The position numbers and the translations under genes are program-made. Below, piece after piece: positions 7,809 to 17,300 of a stretch of DNA of 64,000 nt. This DNA is from Betaproteobacteria bacterium HGW-Betaproteobacteria-7 (GTDB taxonomy: Bacteria > Pseudomonadota > Gammaproteobacteria > Burkholderiales > Rhodocyclaceae): the NCBI GenBank assembly GCA_002840765.1, contig PHCE01000005.1, forward strand, positions 1-64,000. Direction: 5' to 3'. Positions within the stretch are counted from its first letter, which is position 1; each line of letters starts with the position of its first letter. The notes under the pieces are model-generated. The model was not told the origin of the DNA, made no database searches, and saw only the letters and a program-made list of their open reading frames with translations.

Positions 7809-9948
7809 ACGTACGGTGTGGGTAGCGGCGTTGGCTGCGGCACTACTGTGCGCAGCATTTCCGTCCATCGGCAATGGTGTGGTTTTTGTCGCCGGTTTCT
7901 GCACGCTCGCGGCGGGCCTGTTTCCCGGGTGGCGCCTATCCCTGACGCGGCACGCGGCGGCCTTGCTGTCAGGGGCGCTGCTCGGCTTGGCCGCGCTGCT
8001 ACTCGGCGACCGTTTCGAGGTGCGCTACGTGTGGCTCTACAGCGGCGCCGAACTGCCGCTGTATTTGAAGCTCGGCAACCTGTGGGGCGGCGACGAAGGC
8101 ACGACGCTGCTGCTGGCCGCATTTTGTACAAGTCTCGTGGCGGTCAACCGCGTGGTGCCCTGGCGCTTCGATGTCACCGCCCTGATCGGAGCCGCCCTGG
8201 CGTTGACCGCCGCCTGGCTGGGGCCATTTTCTGCGACACCCGCAGAGTGGCTGGCCGGGGCCGCGTCTCAGGGGATGAACGCCCATCTGATGAATATCTG
8301 GATGCTGGCCCATGCTCCACTGGTGCTGGCCGCCTATGCGTGGACGCTGGCCCTGGCCTCGCCAGCACTCGCCGCGCTCGCTGGCGATCAGGCCATTTGG
8401 CCCGAGGTGGCGCTGGCACATGCGCGGCGAGCCTGGGCGCTGCTGACAGCCGGCATCGGCTTCGGCATGGTTTGGGCGTTCGAGGACGCGATGTACGGGC
8501 AGGTTTGGCACTGGGATCCGGTACAGACAGCGGTGTTCGCCGTGTGGTGCCTGCTCGGCGCGCATCTGCACGGCATCGCCGGCTGGCGGGTGGGGCGCCC
8601 GGTCTGGCGATGGATGCCGTTGGCGGCGTTGCTGGCCGCGGTAATGACGCTGGTGGCAATGGGCGTCACCCGCAACGAGGTGCTGGCAAGCTCGCACCGT
8701 TACGTGGGGGCTACGGCCTCGCCGATGTACTTTTGCCTGGCGGCGATTCTTGTGTTGGCAGGGGGCGTCATGGCCTGGTATGGGCGTCGGGTGGCACCGC
8801 TACCGCAGCGCGTGGTCCCGGCTGCCTGGGGGCTGCGCCTCACGCAGTTTGTTTTCATTGCGTTGGGTCTGCTCGCCGCCGGTCATCTGGCATGGGCTTA
8901 CCTCGCCAGTGTCCTGGGCTGGCCGCGGCCGGAAGACCTGAAACCGTTCTTCGAGACGCTCGACAATTGGCGGCGCGGCCGCGAATTGCCCGCATTGCGC
9001 GCTGCCTTCGCCCAGTGGGACATCGACGGCTATGCGCTTGCCGGTGTCGCGCTTTACCTCTTGATCGGTATTGGGCTGGTCGGCGGTTGGTTCTTCTGTG
9101 GGCGCCTGACGCGGCGGCTCGGTTGGCTGACGCTGGCGCTCGCGGCCATCGTCTGTGCCGTTACGTGGATCGAAGGCGGGCCGCTCACCCGGGACTACAT
9201 GGGCGAGGGGGTGTTGTCGCAACGCATCGTCGCGGTGTTGCCGCGTATCGATGCGGCGCTGGTGGCCGGTGCCTACCTTGCGCTCGGCGTCATTGCCTGG
9301 AGCGTCTTTACGGCACGCAGAACTGCCAGCAAGGGCTACGTGCTCTCGTTGGGCCTGGTGCATCTGGGGGCGGTGATTGCGCTTTGGGGTGCCTTGCTGG
9401 CTACGGCTCTGAACGGTTATTCCCAGCGGCTGATCGAGTTGTCCGATGCGTGGCAGGACACCGCTCACGGTTATGCCTTCCGCGTGACTTCGCTGGCGGT
9501 GGAGCGGGCGGCGGACGGCGGACGGACGAAGGGGGCCGGGAGTTTTCGGGCGCTGGCCCAGGTTGAGTTGAAGAGCCCGTCGCAAAGCGTCGTCAGCGGC
9601 CAGACGCTGTACCGCGATGCGCGTAGCGCCGTCGAAGGTTACAGCGGGCCGGTGCGCCAGATCTGCGAAGTGCTCGATTATCGCTACGCCCGCTATGCCA
9701 ATACGCCCGGCTATGTGCTGCATCCCTTCATTGACCGTGGCTGGGCGCGCGACGTGCAGTTGTGGGTATCCAGCGCGGCGGCGGTGGCGGCGCTCGAAGG
9801 CGGGCCGCAGGCGTCGCAGGCCCTCGTCGTACTGCGCGTCTTTCCCTTTGCATCGCTGCTCTGGCTTGGCCTGGCCCTGGCTTCCACTGGCGCACTGTGG
9901 TTCGCCACGCGCCGGCCCAGGCACGGCCACATCAAGGAGGTTTCATGA
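7801..9948 (+). CDS. CcmF/NrfE-like cytochrome c heme lyase inside the amine dehydrogenase operon
   Basis: The 715-residue integral membrane protein has about 14-15 predicted helices. A WGG box lies at W95 (WGGDEGTTLL), and a heme-handling tryptophan-rich loop at 236-240 (WHWDP, followed by VQTAVF) corresponds to the WWD domain of CcmF (WxWDPVEN). A large periplasmic loop near residues 540-675 resembles the CcmF C-terminal domain, including the DVQLWVS strand where CcmF has DLYVSLG. CcmF attaches heme to apocytochrome c CXXCH sites. The only c-type cytochromes in this cluster are QhpA (two hemes) and the upstream monoheme protein, so dedicated service to QhpA is the natural inference. The sequence is divergent from general CcmF, and no other ccm gene is nearby. 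It overlaps both qhpE and qhpG. Confidence 0.8.
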   Translation: MGERTVWVAALAAALLCAAFPSIGNGVVFVAGFCTLAAGLFPGWRLSLTRHAAALLSGALLGLAALLLGDRFEVRYVWLYSGAELPLYLKLGNLWGGDEGTTLLLAAFCTSLVAVNRVVPWRFDVTALIGAALALTAAWLGPFSATPAEWLAGAASQGMNAHLMNIWMLAHAPLVLAAYAWTLALASPALAALAGDQAIWPEVALAHARRAWALLTAGIGFGMVWAFEDAMYGQVWHWDPVQTAVFAVWCLLGAHLHGIAGWRVGRPVWRWMPLAALLAAVMTLVAMGVTRNEVLASSHRYVGATASPMYFCLAAILVLAGGVMAWYGRRVAPLPQRVVPAAWGLRLTQFVFIALGLLAAGHLAWAYLASVLGWPRPEDLKPFFETLDNWRRGRELPALRAAFAQWDIDGYALAGVALYLLIGIGLVGGWFFCGRLTRRLGWLTLALAAIVCAVTWIEGGPLTRDYMGEGVLSQRIVAVLPRIDAALVAGAYLALGVIAWSVFTARRTASKGYVLSLGLVHLGAVIALWGALLATALNGYSQRLIELSDAWQDTAHGYAFRVTSLAVERAADGGRTKGAGSFRALAQVELKSPSQSVVSGQTLYRDARSAVEGYSGPVRQICEVLDYRYARYANTPGYVLHPFIDRGWARDVQLWVSSAAAVAALEGGPQASQALVVLRVFPFASLLWLGLALASTGALWFATRRPRHGHIKEVS

Positions 9949-11279
9949 AACAGATCGTCATCCTGGGCGCCGGCCCGGCGGCATCTTTCCTCGCGCTGTC
10001 CCTGCTCAGGGCCGGTCATGCCCCGCTGATGATTGGCCAATGGCGCCGAAAGCCTGCCGTGGAAGGGCTGTCCCTAAGGGTCGTCGAGGCATTGGAGCGC
10101 CACGGGTGTGCTGGCGCGCTTTCGCTGTTGGGTCCGCGCTGGCGCCGAATCTCCGCCTGGAATGGCGAAGAAATCGAAATGAACGGCGAATTCGTCGTCG
10201 AGCGGGTGGCTTTCGACAAGGCTTTGGCAGCTGACGTAGGCGCTGCCGGCATCACCATCCATGAGGGACGTGTGGCGGGGATCGGCCGTGACGCGGACGG
10301 CGTCCGCACCATTGCGTGGACCGATGCCTCCGGGCAATGGCGGCATACCCGCGCCGACCTGGTCGCCGAATGCCGAGGGCATGCTGCGCCGCGGTCGCTG
10401 CCGGATGTCCATAGTGGCGCCATGTTGGTGTCGCTTGGGCGCAGTTTCGCGGGCGCCCGCCCGCAGCCACGCACGACCTTCGCTGAATCCTTCGCCCATG
10501 GCTGGGCCTGGGGCGCAGTGGACGGGCAAGGCCGGGCGCACATCCAGACCGTGGTGGCTGCCGATAGGGTGAAACGCTACGGCGGCGATCTGGAAGTCAC
10601 TCACACAGCCAATCTGAAGTATCTCGACCGCCTGCTGGCGCATTTCGGTAGAGAAATACAACCGAGCGGCCCGGCGCGGGCGCGTGGCATCCAGCCGGCG
10701 CTGCGCGGCGGCGTTGCCCAGGAGGATTATCTGCGTGTCGGGGATGCCGCCTATACCGGTGACCCGCTGTCCGGCCACGGCATCTTCGAAGCGGCCTCGG
10801 GCGCAATCGCCGCTGTGCCGGTGATCAACACGCTGCTCAAGCGCCCGGATGACGGAGCGCTGGCGCTGCGCTATTTCGCGGAGCGGGCGGAGACGGTGTA
10901 TTTCTCCCGCATCAAAGCCGCGCGTCAGCACTATGCCGAAGAGACGCAGTGGCCCGATTCGGAGTTTTGGCGGCGAGCATGTGCGGGTGCCCCTGAAGAA
11001 TCTGGCAAGCAGCCAGGTCAAGCAAAATTTGACATCCGGCCTGTCGTTGAGGGTGGATTCATCATCCCGCGCCGCGTTGTCATCAGCGAAGAACACCCTC
11101 GTGGAGTGCGCTTCATCGATGGGGTCGACCTGGGACTCATTGATGAGCGCCTGCGCACTTCACCAAAAATAGATATCACCACGTTCAGCAGAGAGCTGAG
11201 CGCCCCCGCGGAGTCGATCCTGCGCGCATTGCGATGGCTGCAAACGCGCCACCTCGCTCCTCAGCACGTGGCGCAGTAA
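9945..11279 (+). CDS. qhpG: FAD monooxygenase that hydroxylates the CTQ precursor tryptophan
   Basis: The 444-residue flavoprotein has a Rossmann dinucleotide motif GAGPAA at residues 8-13 and a second FAD motif GDAAYTGDPLSGHG in the middle, as in tryptophan halogenase-like and group A monooxygenases. QhpG is known to dihydroxylate the QhpC tryptophan that becomes the quinone. AAGGAGG precedes the ATG, which overlaps the heme-lyase stop (ATGA). The region after about residue 350 is less conserved-looking and slightly lower in GC. A weak stem (GCGCCAC at 11246-11252 with GTGGCGC at 11268-11274) lies at its 3' end, 11 bases before a T run. Confidence 0.92.
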   Translation: MKQIVILGAGPAASFLALSLLRAGHAPLMIGQWRRKPAVEGLSLRVVEALERHGCAGALSLLGPRWRRISAWNGEEIEMNGEFVVERVAFDKALAADVGAAGITIHEGRVAGIGRDADGVRTIAWTDASGQWRHTRADLVAECRGHAAPRSLPDVHSGAMLVSLGRSFAGARPQPRTTFAESFAHGWAWGAVDGQGRAHIQTVVAADRVKRYGGDLEVTHTANLKYLDRLLAHFGREIQPSGPARARGIQPALRGGVAQEDYLRVGDAAYTGDPLSGHGIFEAASGAIAAVPVINTLLKRPDDGALALRYFAERAETVYFSRIKAARQHYAEETQWPDSEFWRRACAGAPEESGKQPGQAKFDIRPVVEGGFIIPRRVVISEEHPRGVRFIDGVDLGLIDERLRTSPKIDITTFSRELSAPAESILRALRWLQTRHLAPQHVAQ

Positions 11280-11322
11280 TCAGAGTTTTTTCACCACCAC
11301 CAAGGAAAGAGGAGTCAATCAA

Positions 11323-12108
11323 ATGAAAAAAAATGTACTCAAGGCATGGATTACCGTGCTCGCCGCGCTGCTGGCTGCAGTAAACGTTGTCCACGCCGAG
11401 GAAGCGCCAGCACCTGCATATTCCATTAGCGCCAATGTTGGGTTGTTTTCGCAGTACGTCTTCCGCGGCATTTCCTACACACAGGAGAAGCCTGCAGTCC
11501 AGGGAGGGTTCGATCTCGCCCATCAGAGTGGACTCTACTTGGGAATATGGGGGACTAACGTCAGCGACGCTGCACTGAACAATGCGGTTGGCGAGATTGA
11601 CATATACGGCGGTTATGCAAACACGGTGGGCGATGTCACCTATGACTTGGGCTTCCTTCAGTTCATCTTTCCTAACGGCCAAATAAACGGAACCGACGAA
11701 AAATACGACACGCTGGAACTGAGCGCCGCACTAACCTGGAAGTTCTTGAACGTGAAGTACTCGCACACAGTAACGGACTATTTCGGGATTAATGACAATT
11801 CGTTGGGGCTAGGCCGTGGAGGGTCAAAGGGATCGAATTACATCGAAGGTAATCTTGCCTACGAGTTTCTGCCAAGCTGGAAGGGTTTGATCCACGTGGG
11901 ACGTCAGCATGTTCGCAACTATGATGAATATGACTTCACTGACTGGAAAGTCGGGGTCACAAAAGACTTTGCCGGCGGCTGGCAAGCCGGGATAGCCTGG
12001 ATCACCACGAACGCCGACAAGCAGTTGTATACGGTGTGCGACGGCAATAGCCGGTGCAAGGACACTGGAGCCAATAAGTGGCTTGTCCACGTTAAGCGGA
12101 CGTTCTGA
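11323..12108 (+). CDS. TorF-family putative outer-membrane protein
   Basis: The 261-residue protein has a signal peptide ending VHAEE. The mature part begins with an aromatic strand pattern (SISANVGLFSQYVFRGISYTQ) characteristic of the TorF/TIGR02001 family, with alternating beta strands and a terminal aromatic F. Such proteins are predicted small beta barrels of unknown substrate. It is 43 bases behind qhpG with a good AAAGAGGAG site, so it may be the last gene of the operon. A role in amine uptake is only a guess. GC content is lower than in the genes to its right. Confidence 0.75.
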   Translation: MKKNVLKAWITVLAALLAAVNVVHAEEAPAPAYSISANVGLFSQYVFRGISYTQEKPAVQGGFDLAHQSGLYLGIWGTNVSDAALNNAVGEIDIYGGYANTVGDVTYDLGFLQFIFPNGQINGTDEKYDTLELSAALTWKFLNVKYSHTVTDYFGINDNSLGLGRGGSKGSNYIEGNLAYEFLPSWKGLIHVGRQHVRNYDEYDFTDWKVGVTKDFAGGWQAGIAWITTNADKQLYTVCDGNSRCKDTGANKWLVHVKRTF

Positions 12109-12121
12109 CCGCCAAGGTATT

Positions 12122-12178
12122 CGGGGCTCGACGGATCGGTTTCATGGAGTTCATGCCGAACCGAAAGGTTGAGCCCCG
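12122..12178 (+). terminator. Nested hairpin between the qhp cluster and pyrD
   Basis: An outer stem CGGGGCTC (12122-12129) pairs perfectly with GAGCCCCG (12171-12178), and an inner stem TCGGTT (12136-12141) pairs with AACCGA (12159-12164). No T run follows on either strand, so this is a strong structured end rather than a classic intrinsic terminator. It marks the border between the accessory cluster and core genes. Confidence 0.4.
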
Positions 12179-12271
12179 TGGCTGGCGAAAGAGTGGCTGT
12201 ACGCCAAGTGCTGGATTAGGGGTTGACCACAGGTCACAGAGGGCCGCGATGCGCTAAAATCGCGCCCCATC

Positions 12272-13318
12272 ATGCTCTATCCCCTCATCCGCAAGTTCTT
12301 TTTCGCCCTCGACGCTGAAACCGCGCACGGCATCGGCCTGAAAGGCATCGACTTTCTCAACGCCACCGGCTTCGCCGGGCTGCTGGCCAAGCCGGTAATG
12401 CCCTGCCCGGTCGAGGTCATGGGTCTCAAGTTCCCCAATCCGGTCGGCCTGGCTGCCGGTCTGGACAAGAACGGCGACCACATTGACGGTCTGGCCCGGC
12501 TCGGCTTCGGTTTCCTCGAGATCGGCACGATCACGCCACGGCCGCAGGATGGCAACCCGCGCCCGCGCCTGTTCCGCATTCCGGAAGCGCAGGGCATCAT
12601 CAACCGGATGGGCTTCAACAACGCCGGCGTGGACAAGTTGCTGGAGAACGTCCGCCGCGCCGAATTCCCCAGGAAGGGCGGCATCCTCGGCATCAACATC
12701 GGCAAGAACGCGACGACGCCAATCGACAAGGCGGCCGACGACTACCTGATCTGCCTGGAGAAGGTCTACAACGACGCCAGCTACGTGGCGGTCAACATCT
12801 CCTCGCCGAATACCAAGAACCTGCGCGAACTCCAGAAGGACGAGGCGCTCGACGACCTGCTGGCGCAACTGAAGGCCAAGCAGACGGAACTGGCGGAGAG
12901 CTACGGCAAATACGTGCCGATGGCGCTGAAAATCGCCCCCGATCTCGACGACGCGCAAGTCACCGCAATCGCCGATGCGCTGCGCCGGCATCGCTTCGAC
13001 GCGGTGATCGCCACCAACACGACGCTCGCCCGCGACGATGTCGACACTCTGCCGAACGGCAACGAAACGGGCGGCCTCTCCGGCGCCCCAGTCTTTGCCA
13101 AATCGACCGCCGTCCTGAAGAAACTGTCCGCGGCACTGGCCGGCGAACTGCCGATCATCGGCGTCGGCGGCATCATGGGCGGCGAGGATGCGGCCGAGAA
13201 GATCCGCGCCGGCGCCAGCCTGGTGCAGTTCTACAGCGGCTTCATCTACCGCGGCCCGGATCTGGTGGCCGAAGTGGCGGAAACGCTGGCCCATGTCATG
13301 AAGCGAAAAACCGCTTAA
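12272..13318 (+). CDS. pyrD: Dihydroorotate dehydrogenase (quinone), class 2
   Basis: The 348-residue membrane-associated flavoenzyme oxidises dihydroorotate to orotate with quinone in pyrimidine synthesis. It has the N-terminal helical extension of class 2 ([16 protein letters not shown]), the active-site segment [14 protein letters not shown] with the catalytic Ser, and the FMN phosphate-binding [19 protein letters not shown]. Length is normal. A TAAAAT -10-like box at 12255-12260 sits only about 12 bases before the ATG and there is no clear Shine-Dalgarno sequence, so the transcript may be nearly leaderless. Confidence 0.97.
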   Translation: MLYPLIRKFFFALDAETAHGIGLKGIDFLNATGFAGLLAKPVMPCPVEVMGLKFPNPVGLAAGLDKNGDHIDGLARLGFGFLEIGTITPRPQDGNPRPRLFRIPEAQGIINRMGFNNAGVDKLLENVRRAEFPRKGGILGINIGKNATTPIDKAADDYLICLEKVYNDASYVAVNISSPNTKNLRELQKDEALDDLLAQLKAKQTELAESYGKYVPMALKIAPDLDDAQVTAIADALRRHRFDAVIATNTTLARDDVDTLPNGNETGGLSGAPVFAKSTAVLKKLSAALAGELPIIGVGGIMGGEDAAEKIRAGASLVQFYSGFIYRGPDLVAEVAETLAHVMKRKTA

Positions 13319-13337
13319 GGCCACAACCGGCGCGCAG

Positions 13338-13366
13338 TTGTTAGGCCGCCGGCAAAGCCCGATAAT
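13338..13366 (+). promoter_or_regulatory. Candidate promoter of the rnf operon
   Basis: TTGTTA at 13338-13343 and GATAAT at 13361-13366 are separated by 17 bases, a good sigma70-type match in the short gap between pyrD and rnfA. It would start transcription near 13373, about 20 bases before the rnfA ATG. Confidence 0.55.
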
Positions 13367-13392
13367 ACGCGCCTCTGCTCTCTCCCCAATCC

Positions 13393-13977
13393 ATGAGCCA
13401 CTATCTCTTCATCCTTGTCGGCGCGGTGCTGGTCAACAACGTCGTGCTGGTCAAGATGCTCGGCCTGTGCCCGTTCATGGGTGTTTCCAAGAAACTGGAA
13501 ACGGCTTACGGCATGGGCGCCGCCACCACCTTCGTGCTGACGCTGGCCACCGGCGCCAGCTACATCATCGACCAGTACCTGCTACTGCCTTTCGGCCTGG
13601 AATACCTGCGCGCGCTGTCCTTCATCGTCACCATCGCCGCCATCGTCCAGCTGACTGAAATGGTCATCGCCAAGACCTCGCCGACCCTGCAGCAGACGCT
13701 GGGCATCTACCTGCCGCTGATCACCACCAATTGCGCCGTGCTCGGCGTGCCGCTGCTCAACATCGCCGGCGGCCACAATTTCGTCGAGTCGCTGCTCTTC
13801 GGCGCCGGCAGCGCCGTCGGTTTCTCGCTGGTACTGATACTGTTTGCCGGCATCCGCGAGCGTGTCGAATGTGCCGACGTACCGGTGTACTTCCGCGGAT
13901 CGGCCATCGCCATGGTCACCGCCGGCCTGATGGCCCTCGCCTTCATGGGCTTCGCCGGCCTGGACAAGTATCAGTGA
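13393..13977 (+). CDS. rnfA: Rnf complex membrane subunit A
   Basis: The 194-residue protein has six predicted transmembrane helices and no soluble domain. The [16 protein letters not shown] segment near residue 20 holds the Cys now linked to the membrane-embedded Fe-S cluster shared with RnfE. It is an inner-membrane subunit of the ion-translocating ferredoxin:NAD oxidoreductase. It is first of six contiguous rnf genes, followed after 4 bases by rnfB. Confidence 0.97.
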   Translation: MSHYLFILVGAVLVNNVVLVKMLGLCPFMGVSKKLETAYGMGAATTFVLTLATGASYIIDQYLLLPFGLEYLRALSFIVTIAAIVQLTEMVIAKTSPTLQQTLGIYLPLITTNCAVLGVPLLNIAGGHNFVESLLFGAGSAVGFSLVLILFAGIRERVECADVPVYFRGSAIAMVTAGLMALAFMGFAGLDKYQ

Positions 13978-13981
13978 TCCC

Positions 13982-14545
13982 ATGGACATCCTGACTGCCA
14001 TTGCCATCATGGCCCTCGGCGCCGTTGTGCTCGGCGCCGCGCTCGGTTTCGCTGCGATCAAGTTCAAGGTCGAGGGCGATCCCCTGGTCGAGAAAATCGA
14101 AGCCATCCTGCCGCAGACGCAGTGCGGCCAGTGCGGTTTCCCCGGCTGCAAGCCCTATGCCGAGGCCATCGCCAAGGGTGATGTGGACATCAACCTGTGC
14201 CCACCGGGCGGCATGGAAGGCGTGCAGCGCCTCGCCGACCTGCTCGGCCGCGAGGTCAAGCCGCTGGAAGCCGAGGAAAAGCCGAAGCAGGTGGCGATCA
14301 TCGACGAGAACACCTGCATCGGCTGCACGCTGTGCATCCAGGCCTGTCCGGTCGATGCCATCGTCGGCGCCGCCAAACAGATGCACACCATCATCGCCGG
14401 CCAGTGCACCGGCTGCGAACTGTGCCTGCCGCCCTGCCCGGTCGAGTGCATCCGCATGGAAACCATCGGTGAAACACTCGATAACTGGAAATGGAAATAC
14501 CCGGTGGTCGGCATCAAGGCCGTGCCGTTAAAGGACGCCGCCTGA
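13982..14545 (+). CDS. rnfB: Rnf complex ferredoxin subunit B
   Basis: The 187-residue protein has one N-terminal membrane helix. A four-Cys cluster motif follows (CGQCGFPGC and a later C), then two 4Fe-4S motifs, [12 protein letters not shown] and [12 protein letters not shown]. It passes electrons within the Rnf complex on the cytoplasmic face. The stop overlaps the rnfC start by one base (TGATG). Confidence 0.97.
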   Translation: MDILTAIAIMALGAVVLGAALGFAAIKFKVEGDPLVEKIEAILPQTQCGQCGFPGCKPYAEAIAKGDVDINLCPPGGMEGVQRLADLLGREVKPLEAEEKPKQVAIIDENTCIGCTLCIQACPVDAIVGAAKQMHTIIAGQCTGCELCLPPCPVECIRMETIGETLDNWKWKYPVVGIKAVPLKDAA

Positions 14546-16284
14546 TGTTGAACCTGTTCAAATTCTGGGGTGGCATCAAGCCGCCCAGCCACAAGACGGA
14601 ATCGAACCAGCATCCGATCGGCGTCGCACCGCTGCCGTCGCACCTGATCGTGCCGCTGCACCAGAGCATCGGCGGCACGCCGAAGCCAGTGGTGCAGGCC
14701 GGCGACAAGGTGTTAAAAGGCCAGTTGATCGGCGAGGCCGACGGCTGGATTTCCGCCGCCGTGCACGCGCCGACTTCCGGCACCGTGCGCGAGGTCGCCA
14801 TGCATGTGCGGCCGCATCCGTCCGGCCTCGATTCGCTGTGCGTGGTCATTGACCCCGACGGCCGCGATGAATGGATCGCCCGCACCCCGCTTGATCTGGC
14901 GACCACCGCCCCGGCCGACGTCTTCGCCCACCTGCAACGCTCCGGCGTGGTCGGCCTTGGCGGTGCCGGCTTCCCGGCCCACGGCAAACTGACGCCGGCG
15001 CCGAATGTGCCAATGGACGAGCTGATCATCAACGGCGCCGAGTGCGAGCCCTACATTACCTGCGACGACCTGCTGATGCGCGAGCGGGCCGACGAGATCA
15101 TCCGCGGCATCGCCCTCTTCCGCGATCTGCTGCAGCCGAAGAAGGTGCTGATCGGCATCGAGGACAACAAGCCGGAAGCGGTGGCCGCGATGACCGCCGC
15201 TGTCGCTGCCCGCGGCGAGAACTTCGCCGTCGTCGCCGTGCCGACCCGCTACCCGGCCGGCGGCGCCAAGCAATTGATCCGCGTGCTGACCGGCAAGGAA
15301 GTCCCCGGGTCGATGCGCTCGACGGCCGAGATGGGCGTCCAGGTTTTCAACGTCGCTACCGCCTACACCGCCTGGCGTGCCGTCGCCCATGGCGAACCGG
15401 TCATTTCGCGCGTGGTCACGCTGACCGGCAATGTCGCCGAGCCGCGCAACTACGAAGTGCTGATCGGCACGCCGATGGACGAGTTGCTCAAGCTCGCCCG
15501 GCCACACCCGGATACCAACGGCATCCTGATGGGCGGCCCGATGATGGGCTTCTTGGTGCCCAATCGCCAGGTGCCGGTAGTCAAGACCACCAACTGCCTG
15601 ATCGCCCATTCGGAACGCCTGTTCCCGCCGAAGGCGCCGGAGATGCCCTGCATCCGCTGCGGCGCATGCGCCACGGTCTGCCCGCACGAACTGCAGCCCT
15701 TCGAGATGTACTGGTACGCGCGCGCCAAGAACTTCGGCAAGACGCAGGAATACGACATCTTCGACTGCATCGAGTGCGGCTGCTGTTCCTACGTCTGCCC
15801 GTCACGCATTCCGCTGGTCCAGTACTTCCGCTTCGCCAAGAGCGAGATCTGGGCACGCGAGCGCGAAAAGAAGGCGGCCGAGGAAGCCAAGGCCCGTTTC
15901 GAGTTCAAGCAGTTCCGCGACGAGCGCGAAAAGGCCGAGAAGGCCGAGAAGCTGGCCAAAGCCGCCGCCGCTCAGGCGGCCAAGAAGGCAGCGGAAGCGG
16001 CGGCAGCCGCTGCCGCACCGGCCGGCGACGCACCCGCCACGGTAGCGGCCACCGACGCCCCGGCTCCAGCAAGCGCCGCCGATGCCGACAAGGCCGCCAA
16101 GATGGCCACCATCCAGGCCGCCATGGAGCGCGCCAAGGCGCAACGGGAAGCCGCGCAGCCAAAGAATATCGAGGCGCTGAAGCCGGACCAGCAACGTGAG
16201 CTGGCCGAGATCGAAGCCCGTCGCCAGGCTGCCGGTATTGCCGATGCCCCGGCAAGCGCCACTCAGGAAACGAAAGCCGAATGA
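14545..16284 (+). CDS. rnfC: Rnf complex NADH-binding subunit C
   Basis: The 579-residue peripheral subunit carries the NAD(H)/FMN-binding fold, with a glycine-rich GLGGAGFPAHGK loop near residue 135. Two 4Fe-4S motifs follow (CIRCGACATVCPHE and CIECGCCSYVCPS). The last about 140 residues are a Lys/Ala/Glu-rich helix-forming tail common in proteobacterial RnfC and variable in length. ATG at 14545 overlaps the rnfB stop; an in-frame upstream ATG lies within rnfB and is not needed. It overlaps rnfD by 4 bases. Confidence 0.97.
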   Translation: MLNLFKFWGGIKPPSHKTESNQHPIGVAPLPSHLIVPLHQSIGGTPKPVVQAGDKVLKGQLIGEADGWISAAVHAPTSGTVREVAMHVRPHPSGLDSLCVVIDPDGRDEWIARTPLDLATTAPADVFAHLQRSGVVGLGGAGFPAHGKLTPAPNVPMDELIINGAECEPYITCDDLLMRERADEIIRGIALFRDLLQPKKVLIGIEDNKPEAVAAMTAAVAARGENFAVVAVPTRYPAGGAKQLIRVLTGKEVPGSMRSTAEMGVQVFNVATAYTAWRAVAHGEPVISRVVTLTGNVAEPRNYEVLIGTPMDELLKLARPHPDTNGILMGGPMMGFLVPNRQVPVVKTTNCLIAHSERLFPPKAPEMPCIRCGACATVCPHELQPFEMYWYARAKNFGKTQEYDIFDCIECGCCSYVCPSRIPLVQYFRFAKSEIWAREREKKAAEEAKARFEFKQFRDEREKAEKAEKLAKAAAAQAAKKAAEAAAAAAAPAGDAPATVAATDAPAPASAADADKAAKMATIQAAMERAKAQREAAQPKNIEALKPDQQRELAEIEARRQAAGIADAPASATQETKAE

Positions 16285-17300
16285 TTTTTGCTCCCTCGCC
16301 CTTCCTGCTCAAGGACGTCAGTGTCAGCCAGGTGATGACCCAGGTCTGCGTCGCCCTGATTCCGGGCATTGCCGCCTACGCCTGGTTGGTCGGTCCGGCC
16401 ATCCTGGTCCAGCTGGTCATCGCCACCTTCGCCGCCCTGTTCGCCGAAGCGGCGATGCTCAAGCTGCGCGGCAAGCCGCTGGCGCTGTTCCTCTCCGACG
16501 GCTCGGCCATCGTCACCGCCTGGCTGATCGCCCTCACCTTCCCGCCGCTGGCGCCGTGGTGGATGGTGTTCACCGGCACCATCTTCGCCATCGTCTTCGC
16601 CAAGCACCTCTATGGCGGTCTTGGCCAGAACCCCTTCAACCCGGCGATGGTCGCCTTCGCCGTCTGCATCGTCTCCTTCCCGGCCTTGATGTCGCAATGG
16701 CCGGCCGTCGGCCTGGAACTGCGCCTGGTCGACCAGATCGACATCATCTTCGGCCTTGCTCCGCGCGTCGATGCGCTGACCAGCGCGACGCCGCTCGACG
16801 CGATGAAGACCGCCCTGCGCATGGGCGACGGCAATTTCGACATCGCCCAGTTGCTGGCCAACCAGGATATCTACGGCAACTTCGCCGGCCGTGGCTGGGA
16901 GTGGGTGGCCGCCGGCTACCTGATCGGCGGCTTGTGGCTGTGGCATCGCCGCGTCATCTCCTGGCAGGTGCCGGTAGCCTTCATCGGCTCACTGACGCTG
17001 ATCTCGGGCGCGCTCTGGCTGTACAACCCGGCGGCCTTCGCCAACCCGATATTCCATCTGTTCTCCGGCGGCACGCTGCTCGGTGCCTTCTTCATCGCCA
17101 CTGACCCGGTTTCCGGCTGCACGACGCCGCGCGGCAAGCTGATCTTCGGCGCCGGCGCCGGCCTGCTCGCCTACATCATCCGCGTCTTCGGCGGCTTTCC
17201 CGATGGCGTCGCCTTCGCCGTGCTGCTGATGAACCTCAGCGCCCCGGTCATCGACCTGCTGACCCAGCCGGCCATCTTCGGCATGAAGGGCAAAAAATGA
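16281..17300 (+). CDS. rnfD: Rnf complex membrane flavoprotein subunit D
   Basis: The 339-residue protein has about ten membrane helices and the covalent FMN attachment segment DPVSGCTTPRGK, where a Thr is flavinylated. It belongs to the NqrB/RnfD family. Start and stop overlap rnfC and rnfG by 4 bases each. Confidence 0.96.
   Translation: MIFAPSPFLLKDVSVSQVMTQVCVALIPGIAAYAWLVGPAILVQLVIATFAALFAEAAMLKLRGKPLALFLSDGSAIVTAWLIALTFPPLAPWWMVFTGTIFAIVFAKHLYGGLGQNPFNPAMVAFAVCIVSFPALMSQWPAVGLELRLVDQIDIIFGLAPRVDALTSATPLDAMKTALRMGDGNFDIAQLLANQDIYGNFAGRGWEWVAAGYLIGGLWLWHRRVISWQVPVAFIGSLTLISGALWLYNPAAFANPIFHLFSGGTLLGAFFIATDPVSGCTTPRGKLIFGAGAGLLAYIIRVFGGFPDGVAFAVLLMNLSAPVIDLLTQPAIFGMKGKK

Noticed and set aside
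11246-11291. Possible terminator at the end of qhpG
   Set aside because: The 7-base stem has a 15-base loop and is 11 bases from the T run, too far for a standard terminator.
13582-14151. Minus-strand frame opposite rnfA/rnfB
   Set aside because: His/Asp/Gly-rich shadow of membrane-protein codons; no start signal.
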